The notes: generated from the sequence alone by a model not told the origin. DNA of 64,000 nucleotides from Tilletia caries (GCA_032718865.1 JALUTQ010000046.1:124001-188000), one strand, 5' to 3'; shown: positions 11,142-23,494, counted from the stretch's first letter. Program-made: numbers and translations.

Positions 11142-14100
11142 TTATCTCTTCAGCATCATCTTCCTGTCGAGCTTCTCCTTTGCCTTCCTCTTCGCCCTCT
11201 TGATCTCCTTCTCCTCATTCTCCAGCCTCATCCGCTCAGCTTCCTTTTGTTCCTTCTTCGACAACCGACGCCTTCGTCGCAGTCGCTTCAGCTTTTCGGC
11301 CTCCATACGCTTCCTCCGTCTCTTCTCTCGCGTCCGTTCCCGCCACTCCGGTTCGAGCTCCGGATCGAGTATCCGACCGAGCGCAACGAGCACGTGCTCG
11401 ACGGCTGTCACCGCTTCGTCCATCATCATCAGCGGACAGCCTACGACCTCGGCCGCGCTGACGAGGACGATTTCGTAGGGCTCGGGGGGAGCGCCGACGG
11501 GATCTGTCTTGTAGGGCACGAGAAGTTGGTATTTCGCGCCGGCCACCGTCTTTGGCTTCTCGACTTCTTCACGATGAAATCCTGCGATGTTCGAACTTCT
11601 TCGGGCCTCGTTTTCCCGAGCCTTGTCGCGGAACTTTCTCATCTTGGCCACCTTATTCTTGCTGTGTTTTCCATCTTTCTTTCGTGCTGCTCGCGCCACA
11701 TTGGTCCGATGCGATATAATCGCGTTGATCCTGCGCCGTTTACTTGCTCGCTCTGTTTCTTCGTCCACATAGTCGTCATCCTCGAGACGATCGTCCTCGA
11801 GCTGGCCGTCCTCGAGCTGGCCGTCCTCGAGCTGACCATCATCGAGCAGGCCGTCCTCGGGCTGATCGACCTCGCGCCGGCTGTCCTCAGCGAACAAATG
11901 GTCGATTTCGTCCTCAGAGTCCATCTCCTCGTTGTCCTGGCGGCGAGCGTCCGTAGAGCCTTGTCGAAGTTCGGATGCTTGATGTGGTCGTTGCAGAGGC
12001 TGCAGTTTCGAAAGCCGCTTTAGTTCTGCCCGAGACTGGGCTTTCGAATCGTGACTCAGTGTTGAGGTGGGATACAGGGTACGCAAAGCGCTGTCGCAGT
12101 GCTCCGCAAAAATGACGTTCGGACTTGGCCCGTCAGGAGCAGGGGGAGCATCGTGCTCATCTTCGAGTTCAGGAAGTCGGCCAGCTTCGATGTCGTCCTC
12201 GTTGGTGAAGCCAATCATCTCCGTTTCGCCTGGATTAGAACATGGTCGTTGTCAGCGGTGCATATCAGAGGAGTCACTTTCGTTCTGGGACGCACCTCCT
12301 TCTTTGCGGTCCATGTCGGCGAAATTTTTATCCCGCAGAACCCAGTGCTGCTCGACGTGGGTCAGATAGGCATCTAACTCTTTCTCGTCCATATCGAGTG
12401 GATCCCTGTGGACTGGAATGGTGAGATCACACATTTCTCATGAAGACATCTATGGAAGCGACTCACCTATCAGGGCGATGGAAATTTCTGACGTCGGCGC
12501 CGTTCTTGTCGAGGACTGATTGCAGCTGCAAGATCCACTCTTTCAGCGGAGCAGCACCCGCAATGTTGCCCTTCTCCGATCGCCTTTGGGAAGTGCAGAA
12601 TGGAGCTTGAGCATCAACTCAGCCCAGATCTTCATGGAAAGGTCAGAATCAGCCAGAATCAAAACGTACCCTTTTGCCTTCTCATCGAGCCCGTATCGCA
12701 TCTTTGTGATGACAAGAACGCACGCCATCAGCAGCACGCATCTCGGAAACTTTCCCAAATTCCCGATTTTGGTCTGGCACCATTCTTGGAAGGTCTGCGC
12801 CTTTAGCAGAGCGAAGAGTGATGAGGCTGCATCCTCGACGTCAGAGGATGAGTCGTCCTGGTCTGGCGCGACCACATCATTCCAACCATTTCGACTTTGT
12901 GGATCTACGTCTGCGGCGGGTTCCTCATTGGCGTTCTCTCGCTCTGCGTCGTCCAGAGAAGACACGCCCGAGGCCTTGTGAGCATGCGTGGGAAGATTGA
13001 CTACTACGGCCAGATTGCGAGCGGCGACGTAGAAAGGCGCTGCACGAGACGCGGTCTCGATTCAGCAATGAAGTTCGAGATGCATATTTATTGCCAGGGA
13101 AGTCAAGACTCACGTGGTAGCAACATCTGCCGAACGCATCGCCATAGGACAGGAACAGAATTGAGCTCAGGTATGTCGATCGTATAGACTGTTGTAAAGG
13201 TCGAAGCAAAATGTCGAATGTTGGTCCAAAGCAGATCAAATGATGGCGGATCCTGTCATGTTGTAGAACCGAAACCATCAGACACAGCACAACGTAAGGG
13301 GACTGCGACGAGACGGAGGCGTACATACATGATCTTCAAGTCCGCTGCGACCGATGAGTCTCCTGCCCAAAGGCCGAATGAGGTCGGGTGGTAGGTGATT
13401 CAGAGCTTGCAAGTAGGGAAGTCGCCCACATTCGATAAGCCTGAAGAAGTAAAAATCCTGACCTGATGAGTCGAGCTCTCTCTTACTTGCACCGAATAGG
13501 AAGACAGGCCCAGACACATACCTGATGAAGTCTCCAAGAACGACTGGCACGCGCATGATCAGCAGTGAGAGGTACAAGATGGCCAGGGGACATATGGAAA
13601 GTTTAGTTGGATGGGCAGCTCGCGACTTGCGACGCTGCATCAAGTCCAGAGATGGTAGCACAGTGCCGCCTTTAGCCCATCCCGGGGGCGGGGCGTCCCT
13701 AACCACGCCTTGCGGTGTTGCGTGGCGCTGCTTGGAGGTATGGGAAGGCGGTGCCGAATCCGACATGTACTCTGTCTCCTCGTCGATTTCTCGTGGGCCT
13801 GCGGAGGTTGACTCTCCTCCAGCACGGAGGCGGGCTAAATTTGCATAGACATTGCGAAGGGTAGGATCATCATCGTCGTCATCATCGTCATCGTCGTCGT
13901 CGAGACCATCGAGATCGGTCCGGCCATCTTCGGTTTCGCTCGCTTGCCCGTTTGTACCTTCAACACCAGCCCTGGCACGAAGTCGTGAACTCTTCCGAGT
14001 CATAGGAGTAACACAGTCGTCTTCTTCGGAGCTGGCGCCGGTAGGAGCATCTGTATCAACGTCCGAGGTCGCATTGCCCCTTGGTCCGCGACTTTGACTG

Positions 14101-14773
14101 CGGCTACGCGATCGTGATCGACTTCGAGAGCGCGTCGAGTAGGCACCAACCGCCATGGCCTTATAACGTTCTTGCAGCTCTAAAAGCGGAGTTGGCTGCA
14201 GCATGGACTGGCTTGAGACGAAGAGTGTCCACAGCTCTCGTGCTGTCACCTGAATATTGCGAGAAAGAAATCGATGAGACCTGGCATTTTCCGGAAGGTC
14301 TATCGAGCATAATCAGCGACATACGTACCTCGACGCCACTGGGCAAATCTGGCCATTCGCGCCGTAGAGCTTCAATCTGGAGCCTCAGCATTAGCTGTAA
14401 GCATTGGAAGACAAGAAAAAGGGCGCGATGGTCTTCGTAAACTGTCAAAATGAACGAACACATGGTCATTGTCAGAATTCAAAGAGAGATCTTCGCAAGT
14501 GCACTGCTCACCCCCTTCGCGCTCCAGATCGGACTTGTGCTTCTTATATCGCCGCGCACGGTGCTTTTTGAGCGACCTTTTTGACCCGACTACAGCGTTG
14601 GGCTCACCCCCGTCGTCTGCAACCTCGTCTCGGAAGCCTTGGAGGACATGTCCCTCGGAGCAGACGATGAGGCCTGAGGAAGACTGTTTTCTGAAGCGGC
14701 GGCTTCCGCAGACGGGACATGCGGATGTCGTCCGGCCCTGGGAACGGCCTCTCCCGACTGAAGCTTGCGACAT
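11142..14773 (-). CDS. RRN7: RNA polymerase I initiation factor RRN7 (TFIIB-like, TAF1B)
   Basis: Core-factor subunit that recruits RNA polymerase I to rDNA promoters in the nucleolus. Nine exons: 14773-14512, 14441-14329, 14249-13522, 13440-13329, 13252-13114, 13039-12670, 12583-12467, 12405-12296, 12229-11142; 1,012 residues. Seen: an N-terminal zinc ribbon with C19, C22, C38 and H42 (CPVCGS, then CSEGH); the LVFQCLQLMLRLQ helix; cyclin-fold segments such as RLPYLQALNHLP and KMRYGLD; an RS-dipeptide run; and a run of 12 Asp. The C-terminal half is acidic then strongly basic and coiled. It is twice the length of yeast Rrn7, mainly through low-complexity insertions. An in-frame ATG at 14806 is an alternative start. 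The exon 6/7 join (86-bp intron) rests on frame continuity and is the least certain. Confidence 0.8.
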
Positions 14774-15892
14774 AGCTTTGCTCCCTGGAGGCAGCCCCAA
14801 TCCCACACTCTCTCCTTCACAAGTCGGTCAGAAGAACAAAGGGAACCACAAAGTGAAATGGATGCCAGGGAAAACACGAGCCGATCTTTTTTTTTCGATC
14901 GATCGATCTTCTATGAGAGGTGAGACTTCAGCTGAGACCACGAGGCGTTTGAGGCAGGCTCAAAAATCAAAATGTGGGCAATTTTGACAGGAACGGGTTT
15001 TGGAAGTCGAACGCCCTCCGCCCGGCGGCCGGCGCCCCCCGCAGGAGGTCAATAAGCTTCTTCAATTAAGTAATCAACCGGCGGCTCGGCTGCTCTCCCG
15101 CGGTCCGAGCGGCGAGTCTGTCTCATTTGCAGCCGCGCCTCAGATCCACCTGTGACACTTTCTGGCCGGTCTGGCCTCGTTGGTTGGGCATGACGTTGAA
15201 GGGTTGGAGCGCGTTGGTGACGGGCCTTGGGTGTTGTTGGAGTCGCAAAGGCGAGGCCTTGTCCATGACTTGCTCAGGACGCGGGATGATGATCTGGAAT
15301 CTTCCTCCTGCCCAGGCTGTTAGCTCTGCACGGGCCGCAACGGCCATCCCACGTTCATCACCAAAATAGGGCCTCTGCCTCGTTCAGGCCGCCAGCGGCC
15401 AGGCGGAAGACGCCAGCGGCGCTGCACGAGTTCGTCAACGACGTCAGCTGCATCGGACTTGTTGCGCAACTGGCGACTTGTGCGGGGTAGATATCGCAAC
15501 GGCGTCCATCACCAACACATCACAATGGGAAGAATGACTGAGTCACAGACAGACGGAGCACAGGAGGAGGGAGGCAGTGCAAGTGCGCAACGATGCAAGT
15601 CCCCTGCTTTTAGGGGACCTCGCACGTAATCAGCTGCAGCTCTGGGCCTGCCTGCCGTGGCTCGACCTGAGTTGAATCAATGAAACAGCCTGGCAGCCGA
15701 TGTTCCGCATCTACTTCGTTCGTGCATGGCCTGTGCGCCGGGAGCGTCGCACAAGGGGTAGCTTCTAGGGTTGGAAAGGTACTTAAGCCCACCCCTTCCC
15801 TGCCCAAACATTTCCCCCTTCCTTCCCTTACCACATCCATCTTCCACACATCTCACACCTTCCACACCAACACACACTTTCAATCAGTCAAC
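14774..15892. other. Divergent intergenic region RRN7/CipC
   Basis: About 1.1 kb with no supported gene. It contains a short GATC-repeat run near 14,897 and a CT-rich leader before the CipC start (about 15,790-15,890), and should hold both divergent promoters. Confidence 0.5.
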
Positions 15893-16385
15893 ATGGGATT
15901 CTTGTACGTCTCTCCCCTGCTTCCATACACGCCAGCCACACTTCCCTTACTGACCCCTCTACCTCACATCCTCAACCCCCCTACAGCGGCGGCGACTCTC
16001 ACGAACAGGTCTACAACCAGTACGACGGCTCTGAGGAGCACAAGGGCAAGCTCTCGCACGAGCTCATCGGCGGCGCTGCTGCCTTCGAGGCCATGCGCGC
16101 CTACGAGAAGCACGAGGAGAAGGAGGGCAAGCCCCAGTCCCACGCCCTCGCCAAGGAGATCATCGCTGGCTTCGCCGGTGCCGAGGTCGACAAGCTCTTC
16201 GAGACCAAGGGCCTCGACTTCCTCGACAAGGAGAAGGCCAAGCGCCACGCCAGTGAGTATGAACATCTTCGCCGTGCATCACTTGTGCGCGTACTGATCG
16301 CGTCTTCGCATCCCATCTTCTTTCACTTCACTCGCGAGCAGAGGAGGAGGCTGAGCAGGCTTACGACAACCAGTACAACAACTAA
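15893..16385 (+). CDS. CipC-like (DUF3759) stress/antibiotic-response protein
   Basis: Small cytosolic protein of 106 residues; exons 15893-15903, 15987-16252 and 16342-16385. The first exon is only 11 nt, so the start MGFF is assembled across an intron. Seen: the family core KLSHELIGGAAAFEAMRAYE followed by a charged helical stretch and a second helix EIIAGFAGAEVDKLFETKG. CipC was named as a concanamycin-induced protein in Aspergillus, and homologues are often strongly expressed under stress. Its biochemical role is unknown. The CT-rich leader and compact size suggest high expression, which is an inference. Confidence 0.9.
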
Positions 16386-16509
16386 ATGTTGTTGGCCAAC
16401 ATAACTACGACACTACTGTATGAATTGAAACGAGACACCTTTTCCATCCCAAACTCCTCTGTATGACTGTGACGTTTGATGGGCATCGCGATGGTTGTGG
16501 TCTTGAGGA

Positions 16510-18459
16510 TCAGGATCGCGTTGTGGGTCGCGTCGTCGCTCGCATCCCGACCACCCCGCCTGTGGCACGCGACCCAACGACGCGTCGACGTTGCTTCTTC
16601 ACCGCTTCGCGATGTCGCCTCTTGTACTCTTGTGTCAGATCGCGTCGCGTCGCTTTCCACTTCTCTTCGATCTCGTCCCTGTTCATGACACAGCCACGAA
16701 CGACAGCATGGAAGATGATGAGCGTGTCGTCAGCTCCCCATCTAGTTTTCAGCGCGTCCCTTTGTGACTCACATAGTCTCCGTTCGGCGAAAGGGAGGAA
16801 CCATTGCGGACCGTGGAGAGACACCTTCGCTCAGGTCACAGAACAGCAGTCGGTAGGCGGGATTTCTCTCGTCGCGCACAGGTTCCATCGAATTCTTGCT
16901 GCTTCCTTCGAAACGTGGGAAAAGGAAGGGAAACGCCGCCCTAGACTCCGACCGAGTAGCCGTCGACGCCTGAGCCGCCTCCTGCAATCGAGCATGAACG
17001 CCATCGGGAGCTCGGAAGTCAGCTTCCAGACCACCCTCGACCTGCCCAAACGCAAAGTCTTCATCCATCTCCACGTCATCCAATACGAGCCCGCCCAGGA
17101 TGGAGAATGACGGGCCAGCTTGAGTCTGAGCCTGATCTTGAGCCTCGACGTCCGCGAGCTCGTCCTCGTCGAGTGCCAGATTGAAGTTGTTCGCTTCGGC
17201 TTCATCGTCCAGGTCAGCGCGCACACGGAACATCTGCTCCAACGAGTTGAATTGGACCCGGCTCCGTATCTGAGATCGCTCGGGTTCGACGGTGGTGGGG
17301 GCGATGGGAGGGCTGGACGCGTCCAATTCGACATCGTCATCACCACCGTCGCCGTCCGCCTCCACATTGGCGTTATGGCCGCCGTTCACCACTGCGTCCT
17401 CCAGGTCTTCATCCTCTGCCTCCGCTTCCGATTCCTCGTCTGCGATTGTTTCTGCCTCCGCTTCCACTTCCTTTTCCGGCACATCGACTTCTGCAGCGTC
17501 CTTTGTTACCCCCGGCAAAGGCACAGATACGTCTTCATCTTCTTCTTCGTCCGAGTCGTCGTCCTCGTCCGAATCCGAATCCGACTCGGACTCCGAATCA
17601 GAGCTACTTTCGTTATCTTCGCTATCTTCTTCAGCGAGAGCTTTCTTGCCGCCAGCTGCGATCGGCGAAGACTCCGGTGGCGGTCGCGTTCGGACCTCGT
17701 CGAGAGACAGCGTCTTTCCGCCCTCCACCAGTCGGAATTTGGCCTCCGTCTCCTCCCGCGTAGGCGCCTTCCAGCCGCTTTGGACGGTCTGTTCGGCCTC
17801 TTTCGACAGTCGATCTTTGTATAGCGGTCGCGCCTCGCCGATCCGTAGTTTTGACCCTTTCCATGCCGAGTTGTTCAGAATGCTTAGGCCTGATCAGAAG
17901 ACCCAAGCAGAGGTAACCATTCAGCCTCACTTTAGCTGATTACATCCAACGATCGGAAACTCACATCGGGCAAGCTTTCCTTGTGTCGTTCGGAGCGTCA
18001 AGAAGGCATATGTGATGGGAACCCCTGTTCAAGGCCGCAAAGCAGAAGATGAGCATCCATCTTTGAAAAGGCGGGCTGCCTCAAGGCCAGAGTTCGTTGG
18101 CAAGATTTGAGAGACAACTTACCAAGAGCGTTGGTCCCCGCCGGCCATCCATCGACCGCAAGAACCTCACCAAAGCTGGTGAATCGAGCCCGCAACTCAG
18201 CTTCGGTCACCTCTGGATTGAGACCCGACACATGCAGACGAGTCGTAGTCGGAGCGTGGGGATCTTTCGTCGAGGGGCGTGGTTCTGTTTGCGATTTGGA
18301 CGTTGTGGAAGAATCTTTTCGAGTGGGCGAAGTGGAAATGGAAGGAACGTCCTTTGCCTTTTTGGGCACCACCTTGGAGGAGTCTGTTTTCCGCACACTT
18401 GAAGAAACAGATCCAACGACCTTCTTCGCCTTCGACTTTGAATCTTTGGTTAATGCCAT
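16510..18459 (-). CDS. NOP8: Nop8-like 60S ribosome-biogenesis RNA-binding protein
   Basis: Nucleolar protein needed for early 60S assembly in yeast. Four exons: 18459-18123, 18025-17965, 17882-16773, 16678-16510; 558 residues. Seen: a Ser/Lys-rich N-terminus, one RRM split by two introns (RNP2-like RLHVSGL, then YAFFDA, then WKGSKLRIGEARP), a long acidic SESDSDSDEDDD tract, and a C-terminal FPFLFPRF segment leading to an EEKWKATRRDLTQEYKRRH basic helix, the order found in fungal Nop8. The third exon's acceptor is an AAG, chosen because it alone keeps the frame; the nearby CAG would shift it. It is convergent with the CipC-like gene, 124 bp apart. Confidence 0.8.
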
Positions 18460-18837
18460 GATGCCAACCTGTTGGACAGAGAAGTGGGAGTGAGTGAGTG
18501 ACCTTCTTCCGCTTCTTCCACTTCCAAACTTTTTGAGTGCCCAATCTTAAAAATCTAAAGTACCGAGAGAGTACCGGTTGATGAGTAAGCAGGACCCGTT
18601 TCGAATCGCCCCCCTCCCGCAAACTCCAAAGCCTCGTCGGGGGGATGTGTTATTGGCAGCAAGGATGGATGCATGCATCGAGCTAGCTACACACATTTGT
18701 ATACATAAAGGGCGGCAGGAGGCGCTCGATGCTACTGTCGTTCCCGCCTATCGCATCGCTTGCGTGGACATCGACTCGAATGGTCCGCCAGTCAATTTCG
18801 ATCGTGCGGCGTGCCACAATTATCGAGACCCTAATTA

Positions 18838-18957
18838 GGCGGTGATCAGTTGCGGGCGCGCGCTCAAAAAGGGCGCTCAAACACAGAGCGCGAGGCCCCT
18901 CGCGCCGCGCTCTGAAAATCTGCTTCTCAGAGCGCGCGCCCACAACTGAACAACGCT
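18838..18957. repeat. GC-rich MITE-like element, copy A
   Basis: About 120 bp flanked by imperfect inverted ends of about 24 bp. The left end reads GTGATCAGTTGCGGGCGCGC, and the right end in reverse complement is nearly the same. The interior is rich in GCGCTC/GAGCGC words. A related end in opposite orientation lies at 46,757-46,784. No target duplication could be fixed. Confidence 0.55.
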
Positions 18958-19016
18958 TGCGCCGGAAAGTGCGCTCTGCTTTCTCCGGCTCGGCCTCTGC
19001 TTTCTCATTTTGTGGT

Positions 19017-19042
19017 TTGTATTGATTTTGTGATCAATACAA
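19017..19042. repeat. Perfect 10-bp inverted repeat (hairpin)
   Basis: TTGTATTGAT and its exact reverse complement ATCAATACAA are separated by 6 nt. It lies in the upstream region of the gene at 19,466. It could be a hairpin, a dimeric protein-binding site or chance; no poly-T tract follows. Confidence 0.6.
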
Positions 19043-19381
19043 AAGTCACGTGATGCTTCTGTAATCGAGCGGGAGCCAGAGCGCGCGCTCGAAGAGGTGG
19101 GCCGATTCCCCGAATCAACGATTAGGGGTTAGGTGCGCGAGCCCGTACGCAAATTCCGCACAAGAGCTCTCAATAAAAGCTGACCTCGGAACTCCGCCGT
19201 ACCTTAGAAGTGGAGATAAGATAAGATATAGGATGGCCACGTGGAGTGGCCACGAGCTGCCTGCCATCATGTGAATCATCTCGATCAAACAAGCAACAAT
19301 CGTGGAAACCAAGCTAACAAGCAACCAGGAGGAGAACCAATCTTTCGAGGCTTCGAGCACACATCCAGACACAAGCTCACC

Positions 19382-19390
19382 TATATAAAC
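19382..19390 (+). promoter_or_regulatory. TATA-like box
   Basis: A TATATAAAC sequence starts 84 bp before the ATG at 19466, a reasonable core-promoter position for the downstream 212-residue gene. Confidence 0.5.
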
Positions 19391-19465
19391 GGGCCGAACA
19401 AAACTATCGGTCATCTCATCCGCATTCCCTCTCCAATCTCTTCAGCCTAACCTGCACACCACCGT

Positions 19466-20327
19466 ATGGAGAAGAGCAAGCGAGTCCCCAGAGCCGATCC
19501 CAACCCCTCCCCTTCAGCAACCACATCGTCAAACATGGAACCCCTTTACGACTGTACGATCAGCGGTCTCATCCAGATCGACGCCATTGAGAAGACCCAG
19601 GAGCGATACCACCGAGTTGACGCCCAAGCAAGTATCACATCCATTGCCTGGTCGGCTGGTCCTTACCCACAATCAACACAATAACAACATGACTAACAAC
19701 ACTTGATTTTACGTCCCACTTAGTTTGCGCTCACAGCTTCATCCGACCACGTAATTTATCCGATCGGCACAGCATACGGCGTCCACAACCTCGAACCTCC
19801 TATGATCGCGAACATAACAGGTAAGTCATCACTCATCACCATTGTCCATTGGCCAAACAATAGAGCTATCCTGAACAGATGATCCCAACACTCTCTATTA
19901 CCTTTTAGCTGGCGTGAGTAGACCAACCCGTTACCCTCCTCCTCAATTCGGTCCATACTTGGTTAACGAAAGGCTCTCACAGGCTAACAAGAAGCGTACA
20001 ATCGAGATCATTGGTATGCGCGACGCGGACAGAAAGCAACCAGTCCCGACTGAAGGCTCCACGATCTACTTCACCGGCAAGCTCTATAGCCAGCAAGAAA
20101 CATCAAAGCTTTTCACCATCGCCATCGACGACTATAGCTGGGTCTCGGCAACGACAATGTCCCCCTCGATTCCCAAAGGCCCTTCTCTTCCCGAAGATCC
20201 CTCCACTCCTACCAAGCGCCCTCAGTTGGGCAAAAGAAAGCAAGCCACACAGAGCGCGGAGGACGAAGCTGGCCCTAGCCAAAAGAAGTCCTCCAGCTCC
20301 TATGCCTCGACGTCATCGAGTGGCTGA
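19466..20327 (+). CDS. Hypothetical 212-residue protein, beta-rich with basic tail
   Basis: Not recognised. Four exons: 19466-19627, 19724-19820, 19879-19913, 19983-20327; 639 nt in frame. The first intron needs a GC-AG boundary (GCAAGT donor), since the nearby GT would break the frame; the others are GT-AG. Seen: a Ser/Pro N-terminal tail, a beta-rich core with the segments IYFTGKLYS and FTIAIDDYSWV that resemble an OB-fold strand pattern, and a C-terminal tail rich in Lys, Arg, Ser (KRPQLGKRKQ) that looks like a nuclear localisation signal. It lies just upstream of the Helitron coding remnants. A role as host gene or as Helitron-borne ssDNA-binding protein are both possible; neither is shown. 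Confidence 0.6.
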
Positions 20328-21891
20328 CATTCCCACCCTCTAGCCTCTGCCCTCTACTCAGATTCAGATTCTCGAATCTCGAACTCCATTGTACATTTGT
20401 ACAGAATTGTGCTTCGCAAATTTTTGATCCCAAAAACAAAATCAACTTCTTTCCCAGATCATCGCTTTCCCTGTTTCCCGCGGCCGTTGCGGGCAGCCCG
20501 CAGGCCCAATTTGATTGGGAATGAATGAGGAAGATCTTCTGTTGAGGCCTGCCCAGCTACGAAGCCAACGCCAGATGGCCTTTCTTAGCTCACTCTCGGA
20601 CCAGGAAGAGTAATGGCCTTCAGCCAGACAGGCCACAGGCGCACCGGTCACTGAACTCGTGATATGTGCTTACATGCTTGCAGAACTTCCTCACTTTCAA
20701 AATTTACGCTTCACATGTGCGGTGGCAACACCAATCGCACCGATCCAGACTTCCAGAGTCTCGTGTATGAGTCTCGTCATCAATACTGACGATGATGTGG
20801 GCGAGTCTTGTCAGCAAAACTCGGTGTCTGCCGAAGTCTTGTCACCCGTTTTCCCGGTTACCGAGTCTAAAAATGATCAGTAATACCAATCAGTGAAGAC
20901 CTTTACCAATCAGGATTCACCTGCTTGTTCTGATCTATCTTTTGTCTGATGGGCGAAGCTGCGAAAGAAGTACAAAAGAAGAATGTTGGATGCTGCATGC
21001 AGCAGCGTCCTGATGTTCATAGATTCCCCTTCCCCCGTTTCGTGCAACAACAGAACGCATGCAGTCATCAGAACTGTGCACTACAGCGTTGCGATTCCAG
21101 ATTCCAGAACATATCTCCAGCCAGGATCGAAACCAGTCATCGAGTGTTCGGCGACCACCTTTCTCTATCTTTTCTTATGGGGCGCGTAGGAATCAAGGGC
21201 ATCTCCACTCAGCCATGCGGACAGCTTTGGGTACCTTTCACGCCCTTCGACCGCTTATTGCAACGATCAAAGGTCTTAAAGCTACGACAGAGCTTTTCTT
21301 CGAGCATATGATCCAAGAGGAGCTGCGGTTACTTCGTCTATCTGCGGAGGAGCTCAAACTCCAATTACCGTACGTACCAAAGTTTTTGGGCATCCTCGCG
21401 CTGTTTCTTGCTATCCATTGCAGAAGCATAAAGCATCACCCTTCAGTCTTGTTACACTCAGCACTGACGTTTCCCCTTCTATTTTTTATTGCTGCTTACT
21501 GTCATTTAGTTCCATGTCGGACGCGGCAAGAGACCAATTGAGGTGAATATCTCGTTGTACCTTGACCCTCATTTCCTAACGCTCTCAACTCTTGCTTTCA
21601 ATCTCTGAACCTCTACATCGAGTATCGTTTTCTGCTTCTCTGACTTCCGCTTTGACTAAACTCTCAACTGCTTTGATGTTTTTCTTCCATCTTTATCCGA
21701 GCAGCGTTAAGCAAATGGCGCATCAGGTTCTGAAGCAACGGCTCGGTGAACACGTTTTTGCTGCGTACGTTATTGACAGCAGACGAATGGCCAATGTCGA
21801 AGTTCGAAAAGTTCTCAATCAACTGCACCGACATTCGTACGCACACGGACAACGCGAAGCTGGCGCCTGGCCTCCACGCCTTCTACGGAAG
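20328..21891. other. Helitron 5' flank with uncertain exons
   Basis: No complete gene. From about 21,200 there are exon-like frames (a helical stretch FFEHMIQEELRLLRLSAEEL before a GTACGT donor at about 21,370, and KQMAHQVLKQRLGEHVFAAY after an acceptor at about 21,706) that may be the first exons of the Helitron protein. A 6-bp stem CCCAAT/ATTGGG lies near 20,510. The left end of the Helitron could not be placed. Confidence 0.35.
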
Positions 21892-23494
21892 TGAAGAACG
21901 AGAAAATGGCCTGCTTCATAGAAGGCACCTCGATTCCACCTGTGAACGTTTGTGCTGTGTGCGGGCAAAAAGCTGTACAAGCACCGTTATGGCATCGACC
22001 CTGTAAACGGATTCAACAATTCGGTCTTGGCGACCTTAAATTCGACATGCTTCGAACAACAGACCCCGCTATTCTGAGATCTCTCGCCTTCGACTTCGCA
22101 GATCTGGACCATACGCAATTTTTGGGACTGGTGTTGGAGCGGGAGGGAGTTGTCTTAAACGCCCAAAGCGCCAGTATCAACGTTTGCAACTGCTGCGAGC
22201 CTCCAATGCGAGCAGGACGCATTCCAAAACATGCTCTGCGAAACGGGAACTATCGTGGACCGTGGTCGCCTGCCAAACGAGCTACTCGGTATCACATGGG
22301 CAGAGGAGCTGGTATGTGCCCGCATGCAAGTATCAGCTTTTCTCACCCGCGTTTTCGATTCCCGCGACAGCAACAATAATCGGTATTTGAAAGGCCACTG
22401 CTGCTCCCACACGCTCGATGTCGTCAAAATGTCGTCCATCCTTCCCCTTGCTCCTGAGGATGCGCAAGGACTCATTTCCTGCGTCGTCGTCGGTCCGCGC
22501 CCTCTCGGACCGTCAGATCTGAAAAATCTGGTGAAGATTCGACGCTCAAAACTGCACGCGTTTCTGACGTTTTTGAAACAACACTGCGACGCATACAGAG
22601 ACGTAACGATCGCAGACAAAAATCTTTGCGCATGGCCAGAGGATGGGACTCCCACGTTCCTGCAGGAAACTCTCATTCATGAACCATGCGATCACCCGGA
22701 GGCACGTTGGACCGCAGAAACAGCAGGTTTAGATCCTCACCCTGCAGATGCTCACGACCAAAGCAATCCCCAAGACGTTATCGAACACACTGGACTCGTG
22801 GACACGGAAGGTGTCGATTATCCAGCTCGAATCCGAGTGGCAACTGCTTTACGCGATTTGCGACAGCCGACCTCACTTCAGCACGGCGTCACATCGGACA
22901 CCGTAGCAGAAGATGGAGCACAAGAAGATTCTTCTTATCAGACGGAGACTGTCGGTCTTTCTTTGCATCACGCATCAAGACCTGAGCCAGAGTACAACAA
23001 CCCAGATCTGTTTCCCAGTTTATACCCGACCCTGTTCCCTTTCGGCATCGGCGGTTTCGATGCTCCAACGCCGTCGCTCAAACGACCCATACGAATTTCT
23101 ATGGAAGAGCAGGTGAATCTGTTACTTGACTTGAGCTTCCCAGGATTTCGCACGCATCACGCATTTCTTTTTCATCAGCGCCAACATCTTGTTGAGGCGC
23201 AAAGCGGCTTTTTTGACGTCTCTCACAGCTTCGCGGACGGTGGCGACCGCGCTTGTGGACGTTATGAACAGAACAGACCCTCGTAGCGTGGAGTCCTTAG
23301 CCACCATCATTGAACGAGAGGGCATACCGTCGAATCTATCTTGTGACCAGAGAACGATGTTGAATTTGCTCTCCCGATGCAGCACTTCTACATCGAAACT
23401 TCCTGGTTCGAAAGGAGCGATGGACACTGCGAAGAGTGAGATGCGTGCCTACATCTCACGCCATGGCCCATTCCAAATTTTTCTCACTCTCAAC
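21892..23494 (+). pseudogene. Helitron protein, N-terminal part (DUF6570-like and Helitron-like N domain)
   Basis: Remnant of the Helitron replicase. Seen: a zinc-ribbon-like CAVCGQ and CNCCEPP, then GRIPKHAL, LPNELLGITWAEELV and further DUF6570-like sequence, then PEYNNPDLFPSLYPTLFPFG and a helix beginning LLRRKAAFLTSL that leads into the initiator domain. The frame shifts by one near 22,270 (between the GRIPKHAL and LPNELL segments) and again near 23,185. The part stops exactly at a hAT MITE insertion in the sequence FQIFLTLN. Confidence 0.75.

Larger units (their letters stand above)
18460..19381. other. Intergenic region with small repeats
   Basis: About 0.9 kb upstream of both NOP8 (minus) and the 212-residue gene (plus). 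It holds a GC-rich MITE-like element and a perfect hairpin (listed separately). Otherwise nothing is recognisable. Confidence 0.5.

Noticed and set aside
16483..17939. Long plus-strand frames opposite NOP8
   Set aside because: They are the antisense of the acidic Ser/Asp/Glu-rich exon, which rarely produces stops in reverse. No motif supports them.
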